A program made the position numbers and the translations under genes. Below the pieces are notes generated by a model that was not told the origin of the DNA, did not search any database, and saw only the letters and a program-made list of their open reading frames with translations. DNA of 64,000 nucleotides from an uncultured Lactobacillaceae bacterium (GTDB lineage Bacteria > Bacillota > Bacilli > Lactobacillales > Lactobacillaceae), in NCBI GenBank assembly GCA_945273735.1, contig CALYPJ010000004.1:17986-81985 (forward strand), read 5' to 3'. The number at the start of each line of letters is the position of its first letter. Position 1 is the stretch's first letter. Of this stretch, positions 18,634-26,324 are shown one piece after another.

Positions 18634-20821
18634 TAGTATTTTCTTTCAAGTCTACAGAAATTTTTTTTGTGAAATCAATAGAGCTTCCTGGAGGTAAGCT
18701 TTGTTTACTGACATATCCATTACCATTAATAGATATATTTTTGCCAGTAATTTGTCCCAATTTAATTACATCACTCTTGGACCATCCTGTTAAATCTGGT
18801 AAAACCATGGCACCATTTGTTAATAAAATAATTTTATCGCCATTTAAAACTTTTGTATGAGGATAAGGTAACTGCTGAACTATATTTGTTCCACTTCCGA
18901 TAATTATAGGCTTTAATCCCTTTTTTAATAATTTATCTTGTGCCTCATTACGCGAAAAATTAGCCAAATTTGGTACAGTAACATCATAATTTTTCAATGA
19001 TTGATAGTTTTTACTATATGACATTGAATACGTAACCATTGGCTTAAAAATCTCACTAAGTATTTGTTCGGGTTGTTTACTAATTATTTGAGGCTTTTTC
19101 ATTGATGCATAAAAAATATAACGTGGATTATTCGCTGGATAAATTCCCATTACGGAGTATAAATAATCATATGAACCACCCAAATACCCACTGCCATTTG
19201 AAGTTGATATTTCAGCAGTACCAGTTTTTACAGCTAAATCCAAATTAGGTACTGCATAAACTACTCCCGTACCGTACTTTTCATTAACTACTCGGCGCAT
19301 TTCATTAAGAGTTTCATTAGCAGCGTTGACACTAATTGGCCTACCTTTTTTGACAATTTTAAAAAGTTTTATATTCTTATTGGCTGGATTAACAATTTTT
19401 TTAACAATTTGAGGCTTAATGATTTGCCCTTGATTTGCAATAGCAGTATATGCTTGTAATAATTGAATTACATTTACACTAATTCCTTGACCAAAAGCTG
19501 TAGTTGCTTGATCAATAGGTTCTTTAAAAGATAGAAATCCCGCTTGCTCATTAGGTAACGTAATTCCTGTTTTTTGGCAAAATCCAAAATTTTTGATAGC
19601 TTTTTGCCAACGATCTTTGCCAATTTTTTGTTCAAGATGAACAAAACCAACATTACTTGAGCGAGGAAAAGCTTGAGACATTGGGATTAACCCCCATCCA
19701 TTTTTTTGCCAATCATATATTATATTTGGACCAATTTTTATAGACCCTGAGTCATAATACTCATTTGGATTATAAACACCTAAATCAATTGCTGTACTTA
19801 AAGTCACTGCTTTAAAAACCGATCCCGGTTCAAATGTATCTTCAACAAGATGATCTCGCCACATATCTGATAAGCCTTTTAAAGTATTAGTGTCAAAGGA
19901 AGGGCGCTGAGTTGCCGCAATAATTCGACCAGTTTTTGCTTCCATCATCACCGAATTTAACTCTAAAGGATGATAATTCTCATTAACTTGAGTTACAAGT
20001 GCTTCTAAATGCTTTTGAAAATCACTATTTAAGGTTAAATATATATCTTTACCATCACTTGGATTAACACGATTCTCAACAATTCGATCGCCAAATCCTG
20101 CTCTTAAATTAACTTTACGTTCAATATAACCATTTTTACCACTTAATTGAGCATCAAATTCTCGTTCTATTCCTAGTTTACCAACTAATTGTGCATTGGA
20201 CTTTTCTTGATCATCAATCATTAAATCAGCAATTCCCACAATCTGAGATGCAAAAACTCCCCCATTATACAAACGTGCTGGACGACGTAAAAACTCAATT
20301 CCAGTTATTTTTTCTTTTTTAATTTGTTTCTCAATCTTATCTTTCACTGCTACTGGAATATTATCACCACCAGCACCGAATCGAATTTGATATCCATTTA
20401 GTTTTAATTGCTTAAAAACTAAGTCTTTACTAATTGGCAAATTGTCACTAATTAGCTTAGCAACTGTCTCTTTGTTCGTAACATACAAGGGAATACTTTT
20501 GTTACCATCAATTTCCATTCCAGCTCTTTTATCAGTAGTAGCAGTTATCGTGAATTTGCTATCATTTTGAGCAATAATATTACCATTTTGGTCAAAAATG
20601 TGGCCTCGATTTGCTGGTAAAATTGTTTTAGATTGATGTATTTGTTCTTGTTTTTGGTTTAAATTTACCCCACTCGCTTGGTGAGTACTAACGATCCAAA
20701 TAAAACGATATGAAAAAATAATAAAAACACTAATTACAATTAAAAGAAAAAATAAACCGAATCTTCTTCGGTTTCGATAATTAATTTCTTGATGTAATTT
20801 TTGACTTTTCTTTTGTTTCAT
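18623..20821 (-). CDS. pbpX: Class B penicillin-binding protein (PBP2x-type) with PASTA domains
   Basis: Septal transpeptidase that crosslinks peptidoglycan. It has a single N-terminal membrane anchor (about residues 20-42), a dimerisation domain with GHIFDQNGNIIAQN, and a transpeptidase domain with the catalytic SVFK (in EPGSVFKAVTL), SSN, and KTGTAE boxes. Two C-terminal PASTA modules begin near VTVPNLANFSRNEAQ and VLPDLTGWSKSDV. The 732-residue length fits PBP2x of lactic acid bacteria. It lies 6 bp after ftsL and overlaps mraY. Confidence 0.94.
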   Translation of the reverse strand: MKQKKSQKLHQEINYRNRRRFGLFFLLIVISVFIIFSYRFIWIVSTHQASGVNLNQKQEQIHQSKTILPANRGHIFDQNGNIIAQNDSKFTITATTDKRAGMEIDGNKSIPLYVTNKETVAKLISDNLPISKDLVFKQLKLNGYQIRFGAGGDNIPVAVKDKIEKQIKKEKITGIEFLRRPARLYNGGVFASQIVGIADLMIDDQEKSNAQLVGKLGIEREFDAQLSGKNGYIERKVNLRAGFGDRIVENRVNPSDGKDIYLTLNSDFQKHLEALVTQVNENYHPLELNSVMMEAKTGRIIAATQRPSFDTNTLKGLSDMWRDHLVEDTFEPGSVFKAVTLSTAIDLGVYNPNEYYDSGSIKIGPNIIYDWQKNGWGLIPMSQAFPRSSNVGFVHLEQKIGKDRWQKAIKNFGFCQKTGITLPNEQAGFLSFKEPIDQATTAFGQGISVNVIQLLQAYTAIANQGQIIKPQIVKKIVNPANKNIKLFKIVKKGRPISVNAANETLNEMRRVVNEKYGTGVVYAVPNLDLAVKTGTAEISTSNGSGYLGGSYDYLYSVMGIYPANNPRYIFYASMKKPQIISKQPEQILSEIFKPMVTYSMSYSKNYQSLKNYDVTVPNLANFSRNEAQDKLLKKGLKPIIIGSGTNIVQQLPYPHTKVLNGDKIILLTNGAMVLPDLTGWSKSDVIKLGQITGKNISINGNGYVSKQSLPPGSSIDFTKKISVDLKENTNEN

Positions 20822-20827
20822 CGATTA

Positions 20828-21271
20828 TCATTTCAAAATATTTTTGATACGACTTTCATCAATTTGAAAACCATATTTTTCAGCTAACTTTGCCAATCGT
20901 GAATCATTGGATAAAGTTTGTACTTCAGAATTCAAATCTTGATTTTCCTGACTAATTGATTGAATTTGTTTGTTTGTTAAATCAATTTGATAGCTCACAT
21001 TAGAAGTTTTAATACGACCTTGCAAAATAAAAAACAACCCTACAAACACAGCTACACCACAAAGAAAAACCAACAATTTTTCTAAAATACTTAAACGAAC
21101 TTTACCAATACTAACACTTTTAACGGTTTCACGATTATCAGACTGCGATTTACGACGTACAGCAGAACCTGAATGAAGATGAGCCAAATTTGATACATCG
21201 GTAGTCGAAGTTAATTCCGGTGAATTAGTACCATTGTAAATAATATCTGAATTTAATCTATCTTCTCTCAT
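20828..21271 (-). CDS. ftsL: Cell division protein FtsL
   Basis: A 147-residue bitopic protein: a basic cytoplasmic N-terminus, one membrane segment (LLVFLCGVAVFVGLFFIL, about 84-101), and an external coiled coil (IDLTNKQIQSISQENQDLNSEVQTL) with a C-terminal LAKLAEKYGF motif. Sequence conservation of FtsL is weak, but position between rsmH and the PBP gene and the topology make the call secure. Confidence 0.9.
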   Translation of the reverse strand: MREDRLNSDIIYNGTNSPELTSTTDVSNLAHLHSGSAVRRKSQSDNRETVKSVSIGKVRLSILEKLLVFLCGVAVFVGLFFILQGRIKTSNVSYQIDLTNKQIQSISQENQDLNSEVQTLSNDSRLAKLAEKYGFQIDESRIKNILK

Positions 21272-21280
21272 GATATTTTC

Positions 21281-22243
21281 CTAAAAACTAATATTTCTAA
21301 TTTTTTTTGCACTTCTTAATCGTGCACTATGTGCCCGCCAATTATGTTTCAGTTCTAACTCAGAAGGTTTAATGGCCTGCCGAGTAGTTAGCTCTAATTT
21401 AGGTTTAACATTTTCAGGAATAATTGGTATTCCTTTAGGATAATCTTGATATTTAGCTAATTTTCTAAACAGACGAGAAACAATTTTATCTTCTAAAGAT
21501 TGAAAAGTTACTACAGAAATAATGCCCCCAATTTTTAATTTTTCTAAACTCTTTTCTAAAGCAGTTTTCAAAGAAAACAATTCGTGATTAACTTCAATCC
21601 TTAAAGCCTGAAAAAATTTTTTTGCTGGATGACCTTTTTTCCTTTTGACAGCTTCTGGTAAATAATCAAAGATAATACCAACTAGTTGCATTGTTGTTTT
21701 TATTGGCTGCTTTTTTCGTTCCTTAACGATTGCTTGTGCTACTTGCCAGGAGCAAGGAGCATTCCCATAATCTTTAAAAATTTTTTTTAAATGAACTGCA
21801 TCATAACTATTAATAACTTTAAATGCTGTTAATGTTTGCCTTTGATCCATTCTCATATCTAAAGGTCCATTAAAACGATAACTAAAGCCCCTTTTAGGAT
21901 CATCAAATTGAGGTGAAGAAACACCTAAATCAAAAACAATTCCATCAATTGTTTTTAAACCAACTTCGTTGACAATTGAATCAATATGCTCGTAATTATT
22001 TTGAATTAAAAAAAGTCGTTTAGCTGAAATGGCATCTTTAAATTTTTTTTCTCCATATTTTATAGCTTCAGAATCCTGATCAATGCTAATTAAATGACCA
22101 GTAGATATTTGGTTTAATATCGATTGAGTATAACCGCCACGGCCAAATGTAGCATCAATATAATTACCTTCAGGTTTTACATTTAAAGAAGTTATTGCTT
22201 CATTTAATAAAACACTGCAATGTAATAAATTAGTCAAAATCAA
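21281..22243 (-). CDS. rsmH: 16S rRNA (cytosine1402-N4)-methyltransferase RsmH
   Basis: The protein opens with LLHCSVLLNEAITSL and the SAM loop YIDATFGRGGYTQSIL (about residues 28-43), then GIVFDLGVSSPQFDDPKRGFSY and VVTFQSLEDKIVSR, all signatures of the MraW/RsmH family. It methylates N4 of C1402 in the ribosomal P site. It overlaps mraZ by 14 bp and is followed by ftsL after 9 bp. Confidence 0.96.
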   Translation of the reverse strand: MILTNLLHCSVLLNEAITSLNVKPEGNYIDATFGRGGYTQSILNQISTGHLISIDQDSEAIKYGEKKFKDAISAKRLFLIQNNYEHIDSIVNEVGLKTIDGIVFDLGVSSPQFDDPKRGFSYRFNGPLDMRMDQRQTLTAFKVINSYDAVHLKKIFKDYGNAPCSWQVAQAIVKERKKQPIKTTMQLVGIIFDYLPEAVKRKKGHPAKKFFQALRIEVNHELFSLKTALEKSLEKLKIGGIISVVTFQSLEDKIVSRLFRKLAKYQDYPKGIPIIPENVKPKLELTTRQAIKPSELELKHNWRAHSARLRSAKKIRNISF

Positions 22244-22664
22244 TATCCATTAAATTTTCTGAAATATCGCTAATATTATCAGCCATTTCTGTATCCATTT
22301 CTTGATAAGATGCAGCATCCCAAATTTCAATTCGAGAATTTACACCCAAAATTACACAATCTTTTTTTAATTTTGCGAAGGAAATTAAGTTAACCGGCAA
22401 GTTCACACGACCATTACGATCCAGCTGAACTTCACTTGCTCCAGAATAAAAAAATCGACTAAATAATCTTGAAGACTTTTTAGTTAAAGATAACGTAGAT
22501 AATTTTTTTACTAAAACATCCCAATTATTTAACGAATAGCCAAATAAACAACCGTCCATACCTCGTGTAATAATAAAAGAACTACCTAGCTCATTACGAA
22601 ACTTAGCTGGAATTATAATTCTACCTTTTTCATCTAAGCTATGGTGAAATTCGCCCATAAACAT
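22230..22664 (-). CDS. mraZ: Transcriptional regulator MraZ
   Basis: Two SpoVT/AbrB-like half-domains: MGEFHHSLDEKGRIIIPAKFR (about residues 3-23) and LDRNGRVNLPVNLISFAKL (about 79-97), each with the DxKGR-like turn. MraZ binds upstream of its own gene and regulates the dcw operon; the periodic GTGG boxes at 22691-22714 are the likely operator. Two in-frame ATGs two codons apart occur; GAGGG lies 9 bases before the first. The 144-residue length is normal. Confidence 0.95.
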   Translation of the reverse strand: MFMGEFHHSLDEKGRIIIPAKFRNELGSSFIITRGMDGCLFGYSLNNWDVLVKKLSTLSLTKKSSRLFSRFFYSGASEVQLDRNGRVNLPVNLISFAKLKKDCVILGVNSRIEIWDAASYQEMDTEMADNISDISENLMDIDFD

Positions 22665-22690
22665 AACTAATTACCCTCAAAAAAATTCTA

Positions 22691-22714
22691 CCACAATGCA
22701 CCACTTCGAACCAC
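22691..22714 (-). promoter_or_regulatory. Probable MraZ operator: three GTGG boxes at exact 10-bp spacing
   Basis: On the minus strand GTGG occurs at 22714-22711, 22704-22701 and 22694-22691, one helical turn apart, 27-50 bp before the mraZ start. Family knowledge: MraZ recognises tandem GTG-containing direct repeats with 10-bp periodicity. A TGGTAGAAT extended -10 overlaps the last box, but it would leave only a very short 5' leader, so promoter placement is uncertain. Confidence 0.75.
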
Positions 22715-22769
22715 GTAGTGACACCTTGTAACATAATTTTAATAAGCGAACATATGTTTCTAATAAGTT

Positions 22770-23132
22770 TTAGAGAATATTAAAGATATTTAAAGTAAAA
22801 AATATTATGTACCAAAAAAACAATATAATTGTTAAAAATTTACGTGATTGCTTTAAAAAATAATAGACATTAAAACGATGAAAATATAAGGCATATGATA
22901 AAGCAAAAATAATTTCAAAACTAAAGAATAAAAGAAAAAATAAAGGTAGAATTGAATTTATATATTGCTTTTTTGTTACAAAAAAAAGAGCACCAATTAG
23001 TGGAGCCCAAAACCAATGACTTAATTTGATTTTATACTTTGGTGCAAAATTAATTAAAAAAATATTAATTGTTGCTACAAAAACGATAAATCCAATTAAA
23101 ATGATTAAACTAAACAATTGAAAATTATTCAT
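22770..23132 (-). CDS. Small membrane protein, DUF3397-like
   Basis: A 120-residue protein with four strongly hydrophobic segments (about residues 5-28, 40-55, 60-82 and 98-118) and few charged residues. Lactobacilli commonly carry a DUF3397-family membrane protein of this length directly upstream of mraZ, and topology and position match; the family name is therefore inferred mainly from context. It ends 105 bp before the mraZ start. Function unknown. Confidence 0.65.
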   Translation of the reverse strand: MNNFQLFSLIILIGFIVFVATINIFLINFAPKYKIKLSHWFWAPLIGALFFVTKKQYINSILPLFFLLFFSFEIIFALSYALYFHRFNVYYFLKQSRKFLTIILFFWYIIFFTLNIFNIL

Positions 23133-23135
23133 TAT

Positions 23136-23164
23136 TTAACACTCAGCTATAATTTTGATAGAAT
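23136..23164 (+). promoter_or_regulatory. Promoter for the DUF4044-like small gene
   Basis: TTAACA (23136-23141), a 17-base spacer and TAGAAT (23159-23164) with the extended -10 TG at 23156-23157. The start codon lies 20 bases downstream. Confidence 0.55.
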
Positions 23165-23184
23165 AAATACTAGAAGGAAAAAAT

Positions 23185-23301
23185 ATGAAAAAGAAAAAAA
23201 GTAAATTTAGTATTATCACAAATATTTCCATTTGGCTAATGATTATTGTTACTCTTCTTGGAGTTATACTCTCGGTAGTTTTACAATTTGTAGAATTTTA
23301 A
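23185..23301 (+). CDS. Very small membrane protein, DUF4044-like
   Basis: A 38-residue ORF with its own promoter and AGAAGGAA ribosome binding site. It begins with a run of lysines (MKKKKSKFSII) followed by a single membrane helix (ISIWLMIIVTLLGVILSVVL). This charged-then-hydrophobic pattern and position beside the mraZ-upstream membrane gene match the short DUF4044 proteins of lactobacilli. Its last four bases overlap the 3' end of the convergent thiT gene. Function unknown. Confidence 0.6.
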   Translation: MKKKKSKFSIITNISIWLMIIVTLLGVILSVVLQFVEF

Positions 23302-23888
23302 CCTTCATACAATGTCGGTCGAATTGCGTAAATTAGAATTAAACAAAAAGTAGCTAGAATAAAGGTAGTAAAGAAACTAGGAGCCTGATAAAGCAAAGCT
23401 GCAATCCAGACATTCCCATGCTTAGGAATCGTTAAATATTTACTAAAAAAAGTAGCTGAAGCTATTGTATGACAAGCAAATTTTCCTAAAGATCCGATTA
23501 ATGTTCCCAAAAACAATGACAGCACTGCAAATCCGTGCTGCTTTTTATTTATCGCTAATTGAAGCGGGCCGTGTGCCAATCCAGCCAAGCCGATTAAGGT
23601 AAATGCTACTATATACTCAAATAATGCTTGAATTACTGATACAACATTTGGTGTTCCCATTCCTTTCAAAAATAGATCTAAAATTCCAAAAATTAATCCT
23701 GAGATCATTCCATTTAATAGCCCCCTCTTTAAAGCTAAAAACGTTATTGGGATAAAGCCAAATGAAATATTCAATATTCCCATATCCGGTTTAATGTAAT
23801 TTAAAGCCATCGCCAAAGCAGCAAATAATGCATCTTCAACAATCAATCTTACTGTAATTAGTTCTTTTTTTTCTTGGTTACTTTTCAT
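23298..23888 (-). CDS. thiT: ECF transporter thiamine-binding S component ThiT
   Basis: Integral membrane thiamine-binding subunit that works with the shared ECF energising module (encoded elsewhere). Six hydrophobic segments; the N-terminal block ALAMALNYIKPDMGILNISFG and the loop ALFEYIVAFTLIGLAGL match ThiT. It overlaps the mreD stop by 11 bp, so it appears to be the third gene of an mreC-mreD-thiT operon. No TPP riboswitch can precede it at this junction. Substrate is assigned by family similarity. Confidence 0.82.
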   Translation of the reverse strand: MKSNQEKKELITVRLIVEDALFAALAMALNYIKPDMGILNISFGFIPITFLALKRGLLNGMISGLIFGILDLFLKGMGTPNVVSVIQALFEYIVAFTLIGLAGLAHGPLQLAINKKQHGFAVLSLFLGTLIGSLGKFACHTIASATFFSKYLTIPKHGNVWIAALLYQAPSFFTTFILATFCLILIYAIRPTLYEG

Positions 23889-24423
23889 CTTTTAATGCCA
23901 GCTTTCTTTTAAAGTTCTCAATAATTTTTAACATAGGAACATATAAAATAATAAAATAAAATAAATTAAATAGCAAAGTAGCCGGTAAATAAGTAGCTAA
24001 ATATTGAAAAGGTGCAGTTCGTGTTAGTCCCAAATAGTTATTAATTCCATAATATATGGTACTAAAAATTGTCACTGAAAGAAAATAAGAAGATATTATA
24101 TAAATGAAGTTATGTGGTAAATATTGTACTATCCACTTTAAAAATATTGCTGTTATAGCAAATGATACTGTATAAATACCAATAATCCCTGAATAAAAAA
24201 TATCCGCTATTATCCCAGAAACAACTGCAACTCCCAGAAAATTAACGTTAATTTCAAAACTTAAAACAGTCAAAACACATAAAGAGCCAAGCCAAAAAAT
24301 TTTTCCAGCAACTAGTGCTGAAAAAAAATGAGCAATGAAACTGATTGAACCATCTACTAAAATTAATATGTAAATTAAGAATAAAGCAAAAAAGAAAATT
24401 TTAAAATTGTTTCGTTTTTTCAT
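23878..24423 (-). CDS. mreD: Rod shape-determining protein MreD
   Basis: A 181-residue membrane protein with about five hydrophobic segments, directly after mreC with no gap and coupled to thiT by overlap. MreD sequences are poorly conserved; the call rests on length, topology, the SGIIADIFYSGIIGIYTV segment and linkage to mreC. It works in the elongasome for lateral wall synthesis. Confidence 0.88.
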   Translation of the reverse strand: MKKRNNFKIFFFALFLIYILILVDGSISFIAHFFSALVAGKIFWLGSLCVLTVLSFEINVNFLGVAVVSGIIADIFYSGIIGIYTVSFAITAIFLKWIVQYLPHNFIYIISSYFLSVTIFSTIYYGINNYLGLTRTAPFQYLATYLPATLLFNLFYFIILYVPMLKIIENFKRKLALKDEK

Positions 24424-25281
24424 TTAATTGCCAACCGTTCGATCAATTACAGTAACCACACTAAAATCATTAATATTAGTTGCTGATTTTACGTAAATCA
24501 TTGTAGATAAACCATAATCTTTTTTTTCGATTTTGTTAACTTTTCCAATTAACAAACCTTTAGGAACAACACCACCTAATCCAGAAGTAACCACAGCATC
24601 TCCTATATGAATTTCCGTATCAGTCGAAACATTTCCAAAAATCAAAGCATTTTCTGTCTCTGAATATCCAGTAATTACGCCATTAATTACTTCTCCTTTT
24701 TTAGTGGTTATTTGAGCAGCAAAATGATTTGCTATTTTACTATTTGAAGAAATTAATTCGACCTTTGAATTTAAGTGATTTACTTCCATTATACGACCGA
24801 TTACACCGGAACCAGACATTACTGGCATATTTTTCTTAATCCCGTTTACCGAACCTCGATTAATTATTAAAACATCCTGCCAATTAGCGGGCGAACGTGA
24901 AAGAACAGCTGCAGTAATTTGAGAATAATCAGATAAAGTAGCATTTAATTGTAATTCTTTTTTTAATTCTTTATTTTCTCTAGTTAAAATTTCTATTTTA
25001 GTTTGATTTTGCTCTAATTGATCCACTTTCTTTTTAAGTTTTTGATTTTCTTGATAAGTTGATATTAATTCGGTTTGAAAATTAAAACCATTTTTCAAAA
25101 GCCTACCAGGTTCATTAACAACATAGCTTGTTACGTCAATGACATCATTAGTTAATTTTAAAAGATAAGGCGGCGTTTGCGAATAATTAATAATTCGAAT
25201 TGAAAAAACAATTGAAGCAGCCGCTAAAATAAATGATATTAAAATTACAATTAATCTTTTGTTTGAAAAAAGTTTAGGCAT
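24424..25281 (-). CDS. mreC: Rod shape-determining protein MreC
   Basis: Bitopic elongasome protein: an N-terminal membrane segment (about residues 10-30), a coiled coil (ELISTYQENQKLKKKVDQLE...), then beta domains with VLSRSPANWQDVLIINRGSVNGI and VVTSGLGGVVPKGLLIGKV, the usual MreC signatures. The 285-residue length is typical. In most relatives mreB precedes it; here radC lies upstream across a 344-bp non-coding gap. Confidence 0.95.
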   Translation of the reverse strand: MPKLFSNKRLIVILISFILAAASIVFSIRIINYSQTPPYLLKLTNDVIDVTSYVVNEPGRLLKNGFNFQTELISTYQENQKLKKKVDQLEQNQTKIEILTRENKELKKELQLNATLSDYSQITAAVLSRSPANWQDVLIINRGSVNGIKKNMPVMSGSGVIGRIMEVNHLNSKVELISSNSKIANHFAAQITTKKGEVINGVITGYSETENALIFGNVSTDTEIHIGDAVVTSGLGGVVPKGLLIGKVNKIEKKDYGLSTMIYVKSATNINDFSVVTVIDRTVGN

Positions 25282-25625
25282 TGATTCTTATTCTTTTTTA
25301 TTTTTGCCGCAAAAAAGTTATTTCCTAATTTATCAATCCTTTTAACTGCGGCTCTTTTTTCACGTTAATTGGATCAAATAATAATAAATTAAGCTTAAAT
25401 TTTCTAACCTTTAAATTTAGTTTAGGCTGTTAAACTTATTATAAAAAAGTTGAGAAAAATGAAAATATTTTTTTAAAGTGCTAATTTTTAAAGTTATTCA
25501 TAATGAAGTTTTAAATTTTTTCACTAACTTTAATTCTGCACTTTTTTTACCATTTTGTCATGCAATTAATAAAAAATTTATGCTTAATTAAAATATCTTA
25601 AGGTTAAACAACAAAAAATTACAAT
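25282..25625. other. Intergenic region between radC and mreC, with a two-tiered stem
   Basis: No ORF of note, and no remnant of mreB visible by eye. Two inverted repeats nest: AAAGTGC (25475-25481) with GCACTTT (25538-25544), and inside it TAAAGTTA (25489-25496) with TAACTTTA (25525-25532). On the plus strand the outer arm runs into seven Ts, as in a terminator; on the minus strand it could end the radC operon less efficiently. A second inverted repeat, GCCGCA/TGCGGC, lies near 25303-25353, followed on the plus strand by TCTTTTTT. Confidence 0.5.
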
Positions 25626-26273
25626 TTACTTTAAAATATTCTCTTCACGAAGTGATAAATATTGAGCTGCACCAATAATTAGGTGATCATCGAAATGAAT
25701 TCCCATTATCTTTGCCGCACGCTCCATCCGTTTAGTAAAAATTATATCAGCTTTTGACACTTTACAAGAACCGCTTGGATGATTATGTACCAAAATAAAA
25801 CTATAAGCATGATTTTTAAGGGCATAACTTAATACTTCACGAGGAAAAGCTAGGCTTTTATCCAGTGAACCCTTAAACAGCAATACTCTTTGAATTAAAT
25901 TTCTATTGATATCTAAGAAAAAACCCACTAAACATTCTTGATAAATATTTTCAAAGAATTTTAGTGAGATTTCTCCAACTTTGCTACTTGATGTAAATTC
26001 TCCAAATTTTAATTGGCAATTTTTGAAAGTACGATTACCCAATTCTACTGCAGCTAACAATTTAAAAATTATAATGTCAGAAAACGGTAGTTTACTTTTA
26101 AGCTGCTTAAAATCAAGAAAAATCAAATCTCTTAATCCAAAACCATCAGGAAATTTAGCTAAATCTAAACAATCTGGTGCGATGATCAGTGAGATTAAGT
26201 CTTTAGTTGGAACAATGCTTGGTCCAAATTTTTCTATCAGTTCATAAATTTCAGCAATTTTAATTTCATCCAA
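25626..26273 (-). CDS. radC: JAB/MPN-domain protein RadC
   Basis: A 215-residue RadC-family protein. The JAMM metal motif is intact as VHNHPSGSCKVSKADI (about residues 165-180), with the upstream GFFLDINRNLIQ strand typical of the family. Its biochemical role is unclear despite the name. The start has AAGGAG about 14 bases upstream, a long spacing. It follows valS after about 50 bp and would normally be followed by mreB, which is missing here. Confidence 0.92.
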   Translation of the reverse strand: MDEIKIAEIYELIEKFGPSIVPTKDLISLIIAPDCLDLAKFPDGFGLRDLIFLDFKQLKSKLPFSDIIIFKLLAAVELGNRTFKNCQLKFGEFTSSSKVGEISLKFFENIYQECLVGFFLDINRNLIQRVLLFKGSLDKSLAFPREVLSYALKNHAYSFILVHNHPSGSCKVSKADIIFTKRMERAAKIMGIHFDDHLIIGAAQYLSLREENILK

Positions 26274-26324
26274 AAATCAGTAACTCCTTATGTAAGTTTA
26301 TATAAGAAATTACGCAAAGTTATT

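Noticed and set aside
23889..24423. Possible TPP riboswitch for thiT
   Set aside because: The sequence upstream of thiT is mreD coding DNA, and no TPP-type conserved elements (such as CTGAGA) are visible near the start.
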